Positions 33,400 through 44,454 of a DNA stretch of 64,000 bases are shown in pieces. Below the pieces are notes generated by a model, which made no database searches, was not told the DNA's origin, and saw only the letters and a program-made list of their open reading frames with translations. How positions within the stretch are numbered: the stretch's first letter is position 1; the number at the start of each line of letters is the position of its first letter. The translations under genes were made by a program, and so were the position numbers. Source of the stretch: Augochlora pura (lineage: Eukaryota > Arthropoda > Insecta > Hymenoptera > Halictidae); assembly GCF_028453695.1 (NCBI RefSeq), contig NC_135776.1:2976001-3040000 (forward strand), in the 5' to 3' direction.

Positions 33400-33939
33400 T
33401 GTAAAAGGTCGGAAGTCGCAGCTTACCCGGTAGCAACACAGCAGCGTCAGGGTTAAATCCTAGTATCCTGAGAGTCGGTTCTCCTGTTCGGGGTGTGGTT
33501 CCTTGGCTGGCGGGCGGGGCCAGGATCACCCCACGGGATTAAGGACTTTGGAGTTGGCTGGATTCGCGAGCCGGATTTCTGGCGTGCACACCCGATAGTC
33601 GAGAGAGAGAGATAGAGATAGATAGAGTCCCCAGCTCGCTTGCACGCGCGATCCGAGTCGCTGGATCGTTCACGTGTGCCCGGCTCCTCGACCGCGTATA
33701 TCCTTGATCCTGGAGGAGTCCGGTCGATGGGACGAGGTCGCGCGGCCCGCGGAAGAACAAACGCGGTCGTCCGAAGCGTGCGAAGGAGGGCGGCGGTGCG
33801 TGCGTGCCGTGCACGCGGCCACCCGTTTAGCAGCGTCGGTGTCGCGCACGTGTCTCTTTACACCGTTCGGACGTGTGTGCGCGCGCGCGCTCGCGCGACT
33901 GCGAGCTTCCGGCAGGTTGGGGACGAGGTTTCTTTCGGC

Positions 33940-33982
<43 letters not shown>

Positions 33983-35330
33983 CGAGGGAGAGAAAGATTG
34001 AGAGAGATTGAGCGAGAGTAAAAGAGAGAGAAAGAGAGAGAAAGAGTGAGAGAGAGAGAGAGGACGAGGGGGATCGGCCTGGTCGTGTCCTGCCTTCGCT
34101 AGGACATTGTTACTCCCGGTCCGTCGTCGCTGAGAGACCCGGCCGCTGCCAGCTCGATCCACCCACGACTGCTAGCCACCACCGTCTCTCTACCCTCGGC
34201 GAGCACTCCGCTGGCCAGGACCCGCGGCGGCGGTCCTCGCCTCCGACTTTCTATACACCCTTGCAGCAGCACTCCTGTCCTCAGCCAGTCACGTGACGCA
34301 TTCTCTCACCGCGACATCGTGTGCGCTACCACCCCAGCGAACGGATCCTCTACTGCTCCGCGTGCACCATCGATTCACCACCAGCAGGCCCGACGATCTA
34401 TCCCTCGATCCGGAATCCCCGACGCGACGCGACGCGATGCGGCGTCCCCGCCGCTGCCACAAGACGGAGAGACGTACGCACCAGGAGGCCGTCGTTCACA
34501 GTCACACTAACCCGAAACACTAAACCCGGCCAGCCTCGATCCAGCCGCCACACGGCCGTCGTTCGAGCCCGCTCTTCTCCAGACACAGCCGCAACTGCGG
34601 CGCAGCGTACGGCAACGATTCGCGCGAGAGCGCGCGCGCGCGCGAGCGCGAGAACGATATACTCCCGTCCTCGGGGAACACGCACGTAGAGATCGCCGCT
34701 GTTCCTCCGCACCGCGTGTGTCTGTGTGTGTGTCTGTCGATCCGCCACCGCACGCCGCACGAAGCCTCGATTCTTCAACGGAGAAAGCCCGAGCACCGCG
34801 TTCCGCACCGCGAGGGAGTAGTTGGAGGTACCGCTTGGCTGGCGGTGGTGCGCGGCGCCATGACAGTGCTCGCTCCTCGACTGACACCCCCACCGAGCGA
34901 ACCCCTCCGTCGGCGCGCTCGCGCGACCCCTACCCCGGTGCCGCCGGATCCCCTTCGGAGCCCCTTCGGAGCCCCTCGACGGCCGCGGATCCGTTTCACT
35001 CGGCCCGCCGTTGCCACCCCTGAAGCCCACCCCGCCTCCCTCCCACACCCCGGCGACCTCCCGTCTCACCACCCTCGCACGGGCGCCCCCTGACGTCCCT
35101 CGCCCACCCTCGCCCTCCCTATCGGTGCCTCGGCCCCACCAACGCAATATTGATCGGGCGGAAGGGCGGCATCCAACCTCGTAACGACTTCCAACGGCGC
35201 CCCGGACAGCAGAAACCCGGGCCCCGCGTGGACACCGCGCCAACCTTTTTACCGACCGCATGTTTTCTCGCCGCCGACGGATAACTTTCCTGCTACGGAC
35301 CCGATAAACGAACCGGCGGCCAGTGTCGCC
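33400..35330 (+). promoter_or_regulatory. CpG-rich promoter-like region with GA tract
   Basis: The densest GC/CpG block in the window. It has a long GA microsatellite (33,942-34,062), then about 800 bp with few ATGs and the mixed C/G/A texture of insect 5' untranslated leaders, then CG- and GT-dinucleotide runs near 34,620-34,735. This layout is typical of a TATA-less insect promoter with a long leader. The strand is uncertain because long frames exist on both (for example 287 codons on minus, 34,398-35,261) through GC richness alone. Confidence 0.35.
34860..35093 (+). CDS. Weak candidate ORF, 77 codons, in CpG-rich leader
   Basis: ATG in a fair context (GGCGCCATGA) opens 77 codons rich in proline, arginine and alanine. 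There is no domain and no biased codon use beyond the GC content. It may be a leader ORF or chance. Confidence 0.12.
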   Translation: MTVLAPRLTPPPSEPLRRRARATPTPVPPDPLRSPFGAPRRPRIRFTRPAVATPEAHPASLPHPGDLPSHHPRTGAP

Positions 35331-36138
35331 GATCGAATATTTTTTTCCACATGGAATATCCTTTTTCCAAGCTTCCTTTTTTTCGTCCGGTAGGATCTTT
35401 TCTCCGCGTCCCCGTTTTTAGCGTCGTAGAACCGCACGTGCGGCCACGACGCGTGCTGCGGTGCACTGAAATGATTTTTCCAAGATTTTCGTGGATTGGC
35501 GGCTGCGATTATGCGCGTCGATTTTTCCGAAGCGCTTTTGGAGGATTGAGGGTGGTTTGCTTTAGGGGTGGAGTATGGTGGTCGGCGTAGGGGACCGGTT
35601 GAGGGTTTCAGGGTTCTGCTAGCTCGACTTTTGGGCGGTTTTAGTTGCGGGGAGGGTGTCCTTGGTAAGCTGGCCATGGTGAAATTCGGATTTTGTTTGC
35701 AGGGGTAGTTTTAGTCGTGTGTAGCACTTGCGACAATTTTTAGGGATGCGTCGTCTTTGGTGGAGAGCTTGGAGGATATGTTGCATTATGTTGGCCTATG
35801 GTGGACTACGTTCAATTGTAATAAATTATTTTTATCGATATTGGGATATCTTAATTATTTTACATTATTTTTACTTCGTCTGTATTGAACTGTTTCTGTC
35901 TAGCTTGTATTATCTTCATCTATAGTATACTATTTTTATATATCATTTATTCGACTTTGATCTATAACGCTCCATTTTAATCTATAATATACTAGACTTC
36001 ATGTATTACATATTCTCTTAATCCATACTATGTTCCTTTATATTGCTCTATCTTCATCGAAATCGGATTATTTTCATCTACAACGTTGTATCTTCGTCCA
36101 CATCGACGGAGAATATTCATGAAATTAGCCCTCCATTC
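35331..36138. other. Mixed stretch with no gene seen
   Basis: GC-rich giving way to AT-rich at about 35,810. From 35,850 to 36,110 a loose pattern of TATTTTCATCTA-like units recurs. No gene recognised. Confidence 0.4.
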
Positions 36139-36264
36139 TCATAAGGGTTCTTCTCGTTTAGTTCCTTGCAATGCGTCTTCTTTCGCTGCTGGAATCGCAT
36201 TAAACACTTGTCGGGCTATTTTCTTCGCAATTTCAGCGATTCGAACTTCTACGATTTTAATCAT
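36139..36264 (-). CDS. Candidate small ORF, 41 residues, amphipathic helix
   Basis: From a true ATG at 36,264 the minus strand reads MIKIVEVRIAEIAKKIARQV, then FNAIPAAKEDALQGTKREEPL and TGA. The spacing of I/V/A residues against K/R/E is what an amphipathic helix would show, and residue composition is unusually protein-like for this AT-rich surround. A stop lies two codons upstream of the ATG, so the frame is complete. No signal peptide, no family recognised and no splice sites needed. It could also be a decayed exon or chance. Confidence 0.25.
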   Translation of the reverse strand: MIKIVEVRIAEIAKKIARQVFNAIPAAKEDALQGTKREEPL

Positions 36265-38540
36265 TTCTTAGAGGAAATTAGGGAACATTAACAAAAATTC
36301 TTGCAAACAGCAGTCGAGCAATTAAACCTTCGAAGCCATTTTAACTATAAATTGAAAGCAATCCTTCCCATTTATAGTAATCTCATTCTATTCCTATCGC
36401 TATTCAACAATTCGCTAAAAGACTTTGATGATACGAATAAAAATTGATAAAATAATTACATAAAAATAATTACATAAAGATAATTAAATGCTAAATAATT
36501 TTAGCTTAGAATCACCGGATAGTGTAAAGGGTGAAAGTGTTTGCAAAGGAGATCGCAGTGCAAGGAGCACGCAGCGTTAACCACGCGAATTAGGATTCAC
36601 TGCCCCTCCGCGTCGTAATTCGACAAAATCGAGGGCCCATAAAAATGTAAAAAATCGGCGGAATCGAGCGGCGTATCCGAAGATTATAGATTCCGGGGCG
36701 GGAGTATCGCGGGCACCGATACAAAAGCGAGCAAATATTCATTACGTCATAAATATGGATCGAATCGCGGGCGAGTGGGGGGAGGGGAGGACGCGCGGCT
36801 CGTGCACCGTCGTCGTGCACTCGGTTCTGTCAGCGACGATAAATTTTTGGACGGGGACACACATCTCGTTCGACTGGAATACATTTGCTCGAACATCTGC
36901 GGCCGACGTTCCGCGTCGCGACGCCGCCGCCGCGGCGAATGAATAAATTAATAAAGGCACGGGCCAGCGCGCAGCGTCTTCGGTTGTGCCGCATCGAGTT
37001 TCTCGCAGCGGTCCGCGGATTCCGCGTCCCCGCAGCCCGGCCGCCGCTCTTCCGCGGTCCAAAACAACTTTCCGTTTCTAGGAGCCGGTCCCTTTTTAGC
37101 GGCCCCGACACTTCCCCCAACTTTTTCCACCGTCGAACAACCCCCCGCGAACTGGAATCCGTCTTCGTTTCGGACGCTGTAGAATTACTCCGAGAATTCG
37201 CGGCGACCGACGCCGCTGTCAGCGCCAGTTTTCCGCGGAAATTTTCGGCGGAGATTTCCGGCGCCATTGTCCTCGACTTAGGCAAATTGCTGGCGGCAGA
37301 ATCGAGACGCCGCGACTGCCGCGCGTTGCTGCGGAACACTCGAACACGTTGTTCAAACATTTTCCTTCTAGTTTCGAGGAAAATTAAAAGACGTTTTTTA
37401 AAGTATAATAACTTTTTTCCAAGTGGACTAAATTACTTGAATTTTGCTTAAATATTAATAGATAGGTTCCTTATATAGAGAAATATTTTTGCTTAATTTT
37501 TCTACTGTTTTTAGTAGCCGAAATAATTAATTATTCGTCGTTGAGGACTGTCGTGCGAGAATTTATCTGAAGATATTATTCGATTAAAAATGTTCTGTCG
37601 AACGAAACATTTATTTGTGCAGGGATTAATTCCGAGCAAGAATTATACAATGCGGTGTTTTCAGCGTCGTTCATCGATTAATTCCTTCCCCCGTTAATTT
37701 CACAATTAACTTTTATTTAAACAGCGGCAGGGAAGTTTGTTCCTTTTGAATCGATCGATCGTTGACGCGCAACTAAATAATCTTCCTCCGACCGAAGCGC
37801 ACGGTTCAAAAATTACGTGAAAAAAACAGTAACCGCCGACAGGTATCTGCATCGTTGCCGGAATAATTTCGCAACGTCTATCCGAGTAATTTTGCAATAA
37901 CCGTTCGAATAATTTGCCGATCTAATAATTAATTCGAACAAACACGTCGGACGCATTGCCGCGAATATGACTGCATCGCGGATAAAACATTTAAAAATAC
38001 CTGTTTCTTTTTTTTGCGTAATTTTCCAAGCGCTCGTTTCGTCCGACGGGAAGACTACGGTTAACGAATAATTGTTGGCCGAATAATAATATCCGATAAA
38101 TATTTATCCGATTTCGCGGAACGCCGGACTCCGTCGTCGAGTTTTGCGATCGACGTATCAACGATGCGATAGAAAAAAATGAAAAAACAGCGTTGGCCAA
38201 GTGAAATGTAGGGTTTCTCCGCTGACGTAATTGCGGCGAGTCCGCGTGGCCTAGAAATCGGCCGGCCGCGAAAGGGAAAACGCCGCGGAAACGTAAGCCG
38301 CGCCGCCGTTCGGTATTATTTCGGGTACAGGGGTGGCGCGCACTCGTTCCGTCGCGATCCAGACAAAAGCCGAGGCTTACCCTGGCCCGTAGACGGCGCC
38401 GGCGGAGAGGGGGGGGGGGAAGGTATGGTTGTACGCCGGCTGGTTAACAGCGCGCATTGTGCCCGCCGAGAAAGGGGGATCAGGTGTCAAAAGCCACCTG
38501 AACCAACGATGCATCGTATCTCGTTATTATCTATTATGCG
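36265..38540. other. Mixed stretch with no gene seen
   Basis: AT-rich to 36,570, CpG-rich at 36,590-37,370, AT-rich to 38,200, then CpG-rich. The 188- and 176-codon frames at 36,830-37,451 lie on opposite strands of the same bases and look compositional. Confidence 0.4.
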
Positions 38541-38547
38541 GGCCCCG

Positions 38548-38579
38548 ACCTCTCTCACTCTCTCTCTCTCTCTCTCTCG
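38548..38579. repeat. (TC)n microsatellite
   Basis: TCTCTCACTCTCTCTC run within CpG-rich sequence. Confidence 0.9.
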
Positions 38580-38757
38580 CAGTTTTATCGCGCGCGGCGC
38601 GCCTCTCCGCTCTGCTTCTTCCGAGAGCCGTCTCGCGGAGGGATGATCACGCGCCGGCCCTCGAACGCGGACATATTGTTTCCGTTCATTGATCGCGGCG
38701 ATAACAAATTGTCTCCGACCGGTTCGCCTGGATTTACACGTTCTGGCGGTGGCCTTT

Positions 38758-38850
38758 GTTGCAAAAATATATAAATTTTATTGCAAAAATATATAAATTT
38801 TATTGCAAATATATAAAAATTTTATTGCAAAAATATATAAATTTTATAGA
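38758..38850. repeat. 23-bp minisatellite, four copies
   Basis: Near-identical head-to-tail copies of TTGCAAAAATATATAAATTT plus AT. High identity suggests a recent expansion. Confidence 0.95.
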
Positions 38851-39137
38851 AAGATAAACAATATATTTCTGTATCTGTATCATCGTAGATACAATTAGAA
38901 ATAAATTAACTGCGAAGGAAGGTAAATGTGAACTGGACCCCAGAAGAATGAACCAAAGAGAGAAACGTCCAGGTAGCTAACAGCGAGACGAAACTTGACC
39001 AAGGAGTAGCAACGGGAAGCTAGTTGTCTAGGGATTTTTTTCCTACATAATTCTTCTAGGTACTGTCCGGCGAAAGCCCAAGATGACCCAGAAGAAGTCG
39101 CCCACTCCAGCACGGTGTTGTACGCAACATAAAACGC

Positions 39138-39138
39138 G

Positions 39139-39177
<39 letters not shown>
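39138..39177. repeat. (GA)n microsatellite
   Basis: GA run with one AAAG interruption. Confidence 0.95.
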
Positions 39178-39466
39178 TGTGCTACCAGACAGGATTATTG
39201 TTCTACTTCTTGCCGGCGTGGACGTCACGACGGGAAAGCCCTAGGTGGCTCGAGGATTAAACCTAACCGAGAGGAAAGCTGTCCAGACGCGCGGCTTTCT
39301 TTCCTACGTATTTCTTTGGCGTTTGTTGCCGGGCACCCTGGGCGCTGTCCACTACAGGACATCATTATTAACAACGAGGAATGAGAGAAGCGATTTTTCT
39401 GCCTTTAGAATTTTAGTTCTCCTCAACTGGGATGTGTAATATAGATAATATGTACAATGTAGAATC

Positions 39467-39523
39467 ATATGTATTTTATATATTTTATATATTTTATATA
39501 TTTTATATATTTTATATAATTTA
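39467..39523. repeat. (TATTTTATA)n microsatellite
   Basis: Five or so copies of a 10-bp TATATTTTAT unit. Confidence 0.95.
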
Positions 39524-39530
39524 TGTGATG

Positions 39531-39822
39531 GGTTCTTCAGGTGATTTCAAGTAATTTTTTCCTTAGCGAAAATGCAATCCATGGCTTCGTTTATGAGTTA
39601 TTAAGGAAAAAGTCTGACCAATGAGAGAGGCGGTCGCGTAGCACGAGGTGGCTGAGTCTAAGACTAGAAGACGCCCAGTACTACTTATTGGCTCGACAGC
39701 TTCACGCCAGTCGAGCTCGTCTTTCATTGGTTGGCGTTTTTTGTTAATAACTCGTTAACGATGCATCGGGGAAAAATTTTGTAAAGGAAAGAGTTACTTC
39801 GAATGATCTCGGGAAGCCTTCG
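39531..39822. mobile_element. Palindromic non-autonomous element with about 85-bp inverted arms
   Basis: The left arm (TTCAAGTAATTTTTTCC, GAGTTATTAAGGAAAAAG, CCAATGAGAGAGGCG) is mirrored by the right arm, whose reverse complement gives TTCGAAGTAACTCTTTCC, GAGTTATTAACAAAAAACGC and CCAATGAAAGACGAG. The arms surround a short unrelated centre. The same inner sequence is found in the half copy at 16.70 kb. The outer ACAGGGTGTC end is not recognisable here. No coding capacity; mobilised in trans if at all. Confidence 0.6.
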
Positions 39823-39825
39823 AAT

Positions 39826-40015
39826 GTATAATAATATATTTATATATTACTATATTGATTTATATTTATATATTGCTATATTGATCTATATTGATATATT
39901 GCTATATTTATCAATATTGATATATTGCTATATTGATCTATATTGATATATTGCTATATTGATCTATATTAATATATTGCTATATTAATCTACATTAATG
40001 TATTGCTATATCCCT
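39826..40015. repeat. 18-20 bp TATATTGCTATATTGATC minisatellite
   Basis: About nine degenerate copies of a unit pairing TATATTGC with TATATTGATCTA. Confidence 0.95.
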
Positions 40016-40126
40016 ATATCGACATCAATGCACAGATACGCTAACAAATCCGCTAAAAAATGTCCATCGCTCACGGGTTAATTCCGATCGGCGAGAGTTC
40101 GCCGTCGGAGCCGCGGGGCAAGAGTT

Positions 40127-40140
40127 CACCTGTCCAGGTG
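40127..40140. promoter_or_regulatory. Paired CACCTG/CAGGTG boxes
   Basis: CACCTGTCCAGGTG is a perfect inverted pair of E-boxes with a 2-bp spacer, inside a CpG-rich single-copy island. CACCTG is the core bound by Snail/Scratch/Zfh1-type zinc fingers. Other CACCTG boxes lie near 8,468, 38,493, 52,826 and 52,849. Occupancy is not shown. Confidence 0.3.
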
Positions 40141-40521
40141 ATTCTCATTGGTTTATCGAGCCGTCCCTAACGAACGCGGCGGGGGGGATATATCCTTTCG
40201 TCACCCCTAAATAACGAGCGGACGCATTGTTCGAGGCGCGGTATCTAACGGCGTTGCGGAGGAGGAACCTCGTAAAAACGGTCGCGCGTTCATGCATATG
40301 CAAGCGTCGCAAATTTATGCGGACGTTCGCGTCCGTGCCCGTATCTCTATTCAGATTCCGACTGTATCTTTTATTTTCCGTTCAGCGGCGGGGCGAGAGA
40401 GGGTGGGAGGGCTAAACGAATCGCGAGGTAACGAGCGGCGAAATACGGGGGACGAGACGCTCGATAAGAGCGCGCGAGAGCAAACGTGATGAAAAACCGC
40501 GGGAAGAAACGGACCGCGGGA

Positions 40522-40627
40522 CAACCCTATGGCCTATGGGGTTTAATATTATATTCCACCTATGGGGTTTTATATTATATTCCACCTATGGGCTTGAATG
40601 TTATATTCCGTCTATGGGGTTAATATT
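40522..40627. repeat. 26-bp minisatellite, four copies
   Basis: CCTATGGGGTTTTATATTAT and variants repeat four times, the outer copies more diverged. Confidence 0.92.
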
Positions 40628-40710
40628 CCTCCCCCGTTCGAGTTGTACGGCGCGATGCTCGTTTCTTCGATCGAACACGGTTACTGTGTGCAGCTATAGG
40701 CGTTTCTTAC

Positions 40711-40747
40711 CTTGCGACCACAGTGCTCCAGAGAGACGTCTTGGGAT
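40711..40747 (-). CDS. Candidate microexon, 37 nt
   Basis: On the minus strand a strong acceptor (TTTCTTGGTGTTTCAG) and a strong donor (CGCAAG then GTAAGAAA) flank 37 bases starting ATCCC. All three frames are open: SQDVSLEHCGRK (preceded by one base), IPRRLSGALWSQ plus one base, or PKTSLWSTVVA with split ends. Phase therefore cannot be set from this exon alone; it could equally be untranslated. It lies about 39 kb upstream of the left-end coding exon on the same strand. Splice-site quality at both ends is the best I found among the short candidates. Confidence 0.4.
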
Positions 40748-41850
40748 CTGAAACACCAAGAAACAACGGTTAGTTTGGCGATAGGGGAGGGTGGAGAGGC
40801 CACGGGCCAACGGCGTCGGGAACTTTTGCAATTTACAGCCCGGAAAATTCCCGTAAGGGCGATCGCGTGACCGAAACCGGCGGCGACCACGGGGTCGTCG
40901 CGACCAACCAGCCGCGAACGGCGAACATCTACCACATTGGTCGAATCCACTCGCGAAAATCCTTCGGGACTTGTAAGAATTGCCGCGATTATTATCACGA
41001 ATTATGCTGTGAATTGCACCAGATTTTACTATGTATGTGCTATTTGTGCCAGATAAATTATGGCGTTAAAGTGTTAAATGTTCTTTAAGAACAATATTTA
41101 TGCATCTGTAGTACGAGTAGAATTTTTTGGTAACGTCACATTTATTTTATAATTTTTTATCAGACAGTCAGATTTAATAGGATGATTTTAATAGAGGATT
41201 TAATATGGAGGAAATTGTTTTAATAGGTTATGGTCAAGGGCTGTGCTTTAGGTTGGTAATTAATTTTATCTTTTATATTTATTTATCGAGTAATTATTTA
41301 TTTGTCAACGAATGGAATATTACTATTATGTAAGAGAATACTATAGGAATTATATCACAGATTTATATCACAAGGATATACATATAATTATACCGTATAT
41401 AATTATAAAAAATTATATTATATTAGCCAAGAGGGAGGATAGATTCCAAGAGGGGTGGAACTACATTAAAATAAACAAAAAGGTAAATAAAACTAAATAA
41501 AAAAATATCCCACTTCCTGTTCAATAAATATAAACTAAATCATCCCCAACAACAACCCAAAATCACAGATTCATCCCTAACAAATGCCCAACTAGCTCCA
41601 CCGTCCTCCTAAAAACCTTCTCCTCCATAGAACGCATACTCCCGTGAAAAATTCATCCGCCTGTCGCGATCGGATTCAATTAGAGACATCAGTGTCCCAG
41701 AAACTCTCAGCTTCTCGAAAGCACGGCTCGATAGAGAGCAGCGAAATCCACGAGCGAGCGTATGCACATAAGTTCCGGAGAACATCGGCCGGGTATTTTT
41801 CTTGAGGAGAACGCGACACTGTGATCAGCGAGTCCGTGTGCCGTCGTAAA
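40748..41850. other. Mixed stretch with no gene seen
   Basis: CpG-rich to about 40,990, then AT-rich, then pyrimidine-rich from 41,500. Short frames lack support. Confidence 0.45.
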
Positions 41851-41852
41851 GC

Positions 41853-41889
<37 letters not shown>

Positions 41890-41900
41890 GAGAGGAGAGA
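41851..41900. repeat. (GA)n microsatellite
   Basis: Nearly uninterrupted GA dinucleotides with CGAG interruptions. Confidence 0.95.
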
Positions 41901-43175
41901 GTCGGCATAAGTGGGTTCGCGGGATTTGCATGTCAAACGTCAGGCTGAAAATTTCAGCAGCTTAATTCCTTTTCTCTTCCTTCTTTTCCGAGTACCCTCC
42001 TCCCCACCCCCTCTACACCCTCCCCCCGCGCGAGATATCTTCCAGCCGGGGGGTGAACGAGTTTCTCGCCGCCGCGGAGGTTGTCCCGATTTTACGAGGA
42101 TTGGCGGAGGACGGGGGGTTGCAGCGCGCGGACGGGACGCGACTCTTTCGTTAACTCGGGGTAGTCGTTCACAGGGGGTGAGGCGAGGAGGAGGGGAGGG
42201 GGGACGGAACGGCCGGTGTTATCCCGCGCGACCACATAAATTATCCACTCGAACTCGCCCGGTTGCGTTCCCTAGGAAATTGGGTTGGTTGACGTTAATG
42301 CGATGTTCGTGGCACAACCGGCGGCCCGGCAGAGTTCCGTCGCAGAGACGCGCGCTTCCGGCAAGAGGACCGCCCGAACCATAAATTGCTAAACAGCCAC
42401 CGGCGCGCGCGCGCGCGCGAGCGCTTTAAACAACCCGGCCGGGGGGGGGGGCCGGCCCCCCTCGCGCGATGCGTCGCGGGTCCTCTCTCTTAAATAATCA
42501 TTATGATCCATTCAACGGCGGCCTTTTCCGCGACGCCGCGCCCACTGTCAGCCACCCCTTTCTGTAACCCAACGCCTCTGCAACCCTCCTTGCAACCCCC
42601 TGCAACTCTCCACCCCCCTGAAACTCACCCCTAATTACAGTATCACGATGCTACGGGTCCTAACGAATCTGCTCCGTTTTTAAACAGACGGAATGATCAT
42701 TGTTATACTTATAAAATGGTACAGTCTTCCATTTTCTTCGGGGTCAAGGCAATTTCCATGGAGCAGAGTTTGCTCATTCTGTCAGAGATGGTTTCGTAAA
42801 ATCGGAGACTTTAGGACACGTTGTTCAGTCATGAATTGTATCATTTTCTTCAGAGTTAAGGCGATTGGAGATTTGTCAGTTACTATGATTTTTTCGGAGA
42901 AAAGAAAGTTGATCTTTTTATAGAAAAAGAATTTCGGAATTTTATTAAACGATAATTACTAATTTCATTCCCGTCAAACGAAACACCGTCGTGCTGTCCT
43001 CGTCTCGTCCCCCATTTGTCCCAGCTCTATGAAACATCGCCGGAGAGATTCGCGGTGTCCGACCGATCTCCGCCGTCGATGTTAACGCAACGGGGGCTAA
43101 AAAAATCGAGCGGTTCGATCGACGCTGGGTCTCGGCGGATCCGGGCGGCCGGAATAAAATACCTATAAATACAAA
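41901..43175. other. CpG-rich then AT-rich stretch with no gene seen
   Basis: Includes a (CG)n run at about 42,403-42,420 next to G and C runs near 42,442-42,460. A loose duplication of TTTTCTTCGGGGTCAAGGC lies at 42,732 and 42,845 (113 bp apart). No gene recognised. Confidence 0.4.
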
Positions 43176-43339
43176 TCTATTTGCGTGAAACGGCGCGGGT
43201 TATATATACACGCGTGCCGCGATCGATAGTTTCCGTAGAGTTTAATATAAATGTCATGCTAGTATTTTCCGCTCGCGCGAGTGCGACCCGTGAGAGGGGG
43301 AGGGAGGTCGGGCGGACGGTCGGAGCAACGCTTGCGCGA

Positions 43340-43755
43340 GAGGAGGAGGGAGAACGGTGTGTGGAGAGAAAGAGAGAAGAAAGAACGGGAGATGGAGAGA
43401 GAAAGAGAAAGAGAGAGAGAGAGAGAGCGAGAATGAGATAGAGAAAATCAGAAAGAGAGAGATAGAGAGAGAGAGAAAGAGAAAGAGAAAGAGAGAAATA
43501 TAGAGAGAGAAAGAGAAATATATAGAGAGAAAGAGAGAGATATATAGAGAGAAAGAGAAAGAGAGAAATATAGAGAAAGAGAAAGAGAGAAATATAGAGA
43601 GAAAAAGAGAGAAATACAGGGAGAAAAAGAAAAATATATAGAGAGAAGAAGAGAGATATATAGAGAGAAAAAGAAAGACATATAGACAGAAGAAGAGAGA
43701 CATATGGAGAGAAAGGGAAATACAGAGAAATACAGAGAGAGGAAGAGAGAGAGCG
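43340..43755. repeat. Long homopurine-rich GAGAAATATAGAGA array
   Basis: About 400 bp almost free of C on the plus strand, built from GAGAGAAA and AAATATAGAGAG units. Minus-strand frames reading SLYISLFLS are artefacts of it. Confidence 0.97.
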
Positions 43756-44330
43756 CTCGACCTCGCAGGAACGAGTACAGCAAAGCACGGCACGGTCTGT
43801 CGTGCGCCGAATAAATACGAGTACCGCCGATATCCGCCAATAAAATAGGACGTCCCATAAATCTACATAAAGCTGTAATGATCGAGAGAACCGAACGGTA
43901 ACGCGATCCGAGCCGAACGCCCGGCCGTATTAAACTTTAACCGAGCGGCCACCCCCTGCTGCCGCCTCTCTTAGGCGAGAGCGCCGCGTCGTTAAAGCAT
44001 TAGGCAAACATCCGCGGCGTTAATTTAGCAAAGTGGGAATCTCGCGTCCTTCCCGATGCGACTCCTGCCAACCACCAATCCGGCTGTAAGCCCCGGGAGA
44101 GAGTCCCATTAAAAATAAACAGATTTCTCGAGCTCTCTCTCTCTCTCTCTTTCACTCTTTCTCTCTTCGACGTCATTAATCCACCCTCGACGACTCTCTC
44201 TCTCTCCCTCTCTCGCCAAATCCGTGAGAAACCGCGCGCCGAGGGACGCTCGTTTGCATCTCCACCTCATCCGACACCCTCGCCCCCCCTTCTCTTCTTC
44301 CTCTTTGATTTTTACGCCGTCCCCCCCCAG
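43756..44330. other. CpG-rich stretch with CT tracts
   Basis: Single-copy sequence with CT microsatellites at about 44,133-44,165 and 44,193-44,215, ending in a polypyrimidine stretch that leads into the microexon candidate at 44,331. Confidence 0.4.
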
Positions 44331-44354
44331 CCCAACCCATGCGAACGGTACGAG
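44331..44354 (+). CDS. Candidate microexon, 24 nt
   Basis: A long pyrimidine-rich stretch ending CCGTCCCCCCCCAG is followed by 24 bases and then the donor GAG/GTAAGC. The length is eight codons (PNPCERYE in one frame), so it could be skipped without a frame change, as neuronal microexons often are. No partner exon on the plus strand is visible, which keeps confidence low. Confidence 0.25.
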
Positions 44355-44454
44355 GTAAGCAGAACAGAGGCCACCCCACCCACTGGCCTATTAACAGATA
44401 AACGATAACTCGGCAATACTTCAATATACCAAGCAAGGAACCCTTTAAAATACT

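Noticed and set aside
34398..35261. 287-codon minus-strand open frame
   Set aside because: Lies in the most GC-rich block, where stops are rare on every frame; arginine/glycine-rich with no domain, and plus-strand frames overlap it.
42403..42460. (CG)n and G/C runs as a structured RNA
   Set aside because: Simple dinucleotide and homopolymer runs; no wider conserved stem architecture is visible.
43177..43858. 136-203 codon hydrophobic S/L/Y/F frames on the minus strand
   Set aside because: Translation of the GAGAAATATA repeat in all three frames; not membrane proteins.
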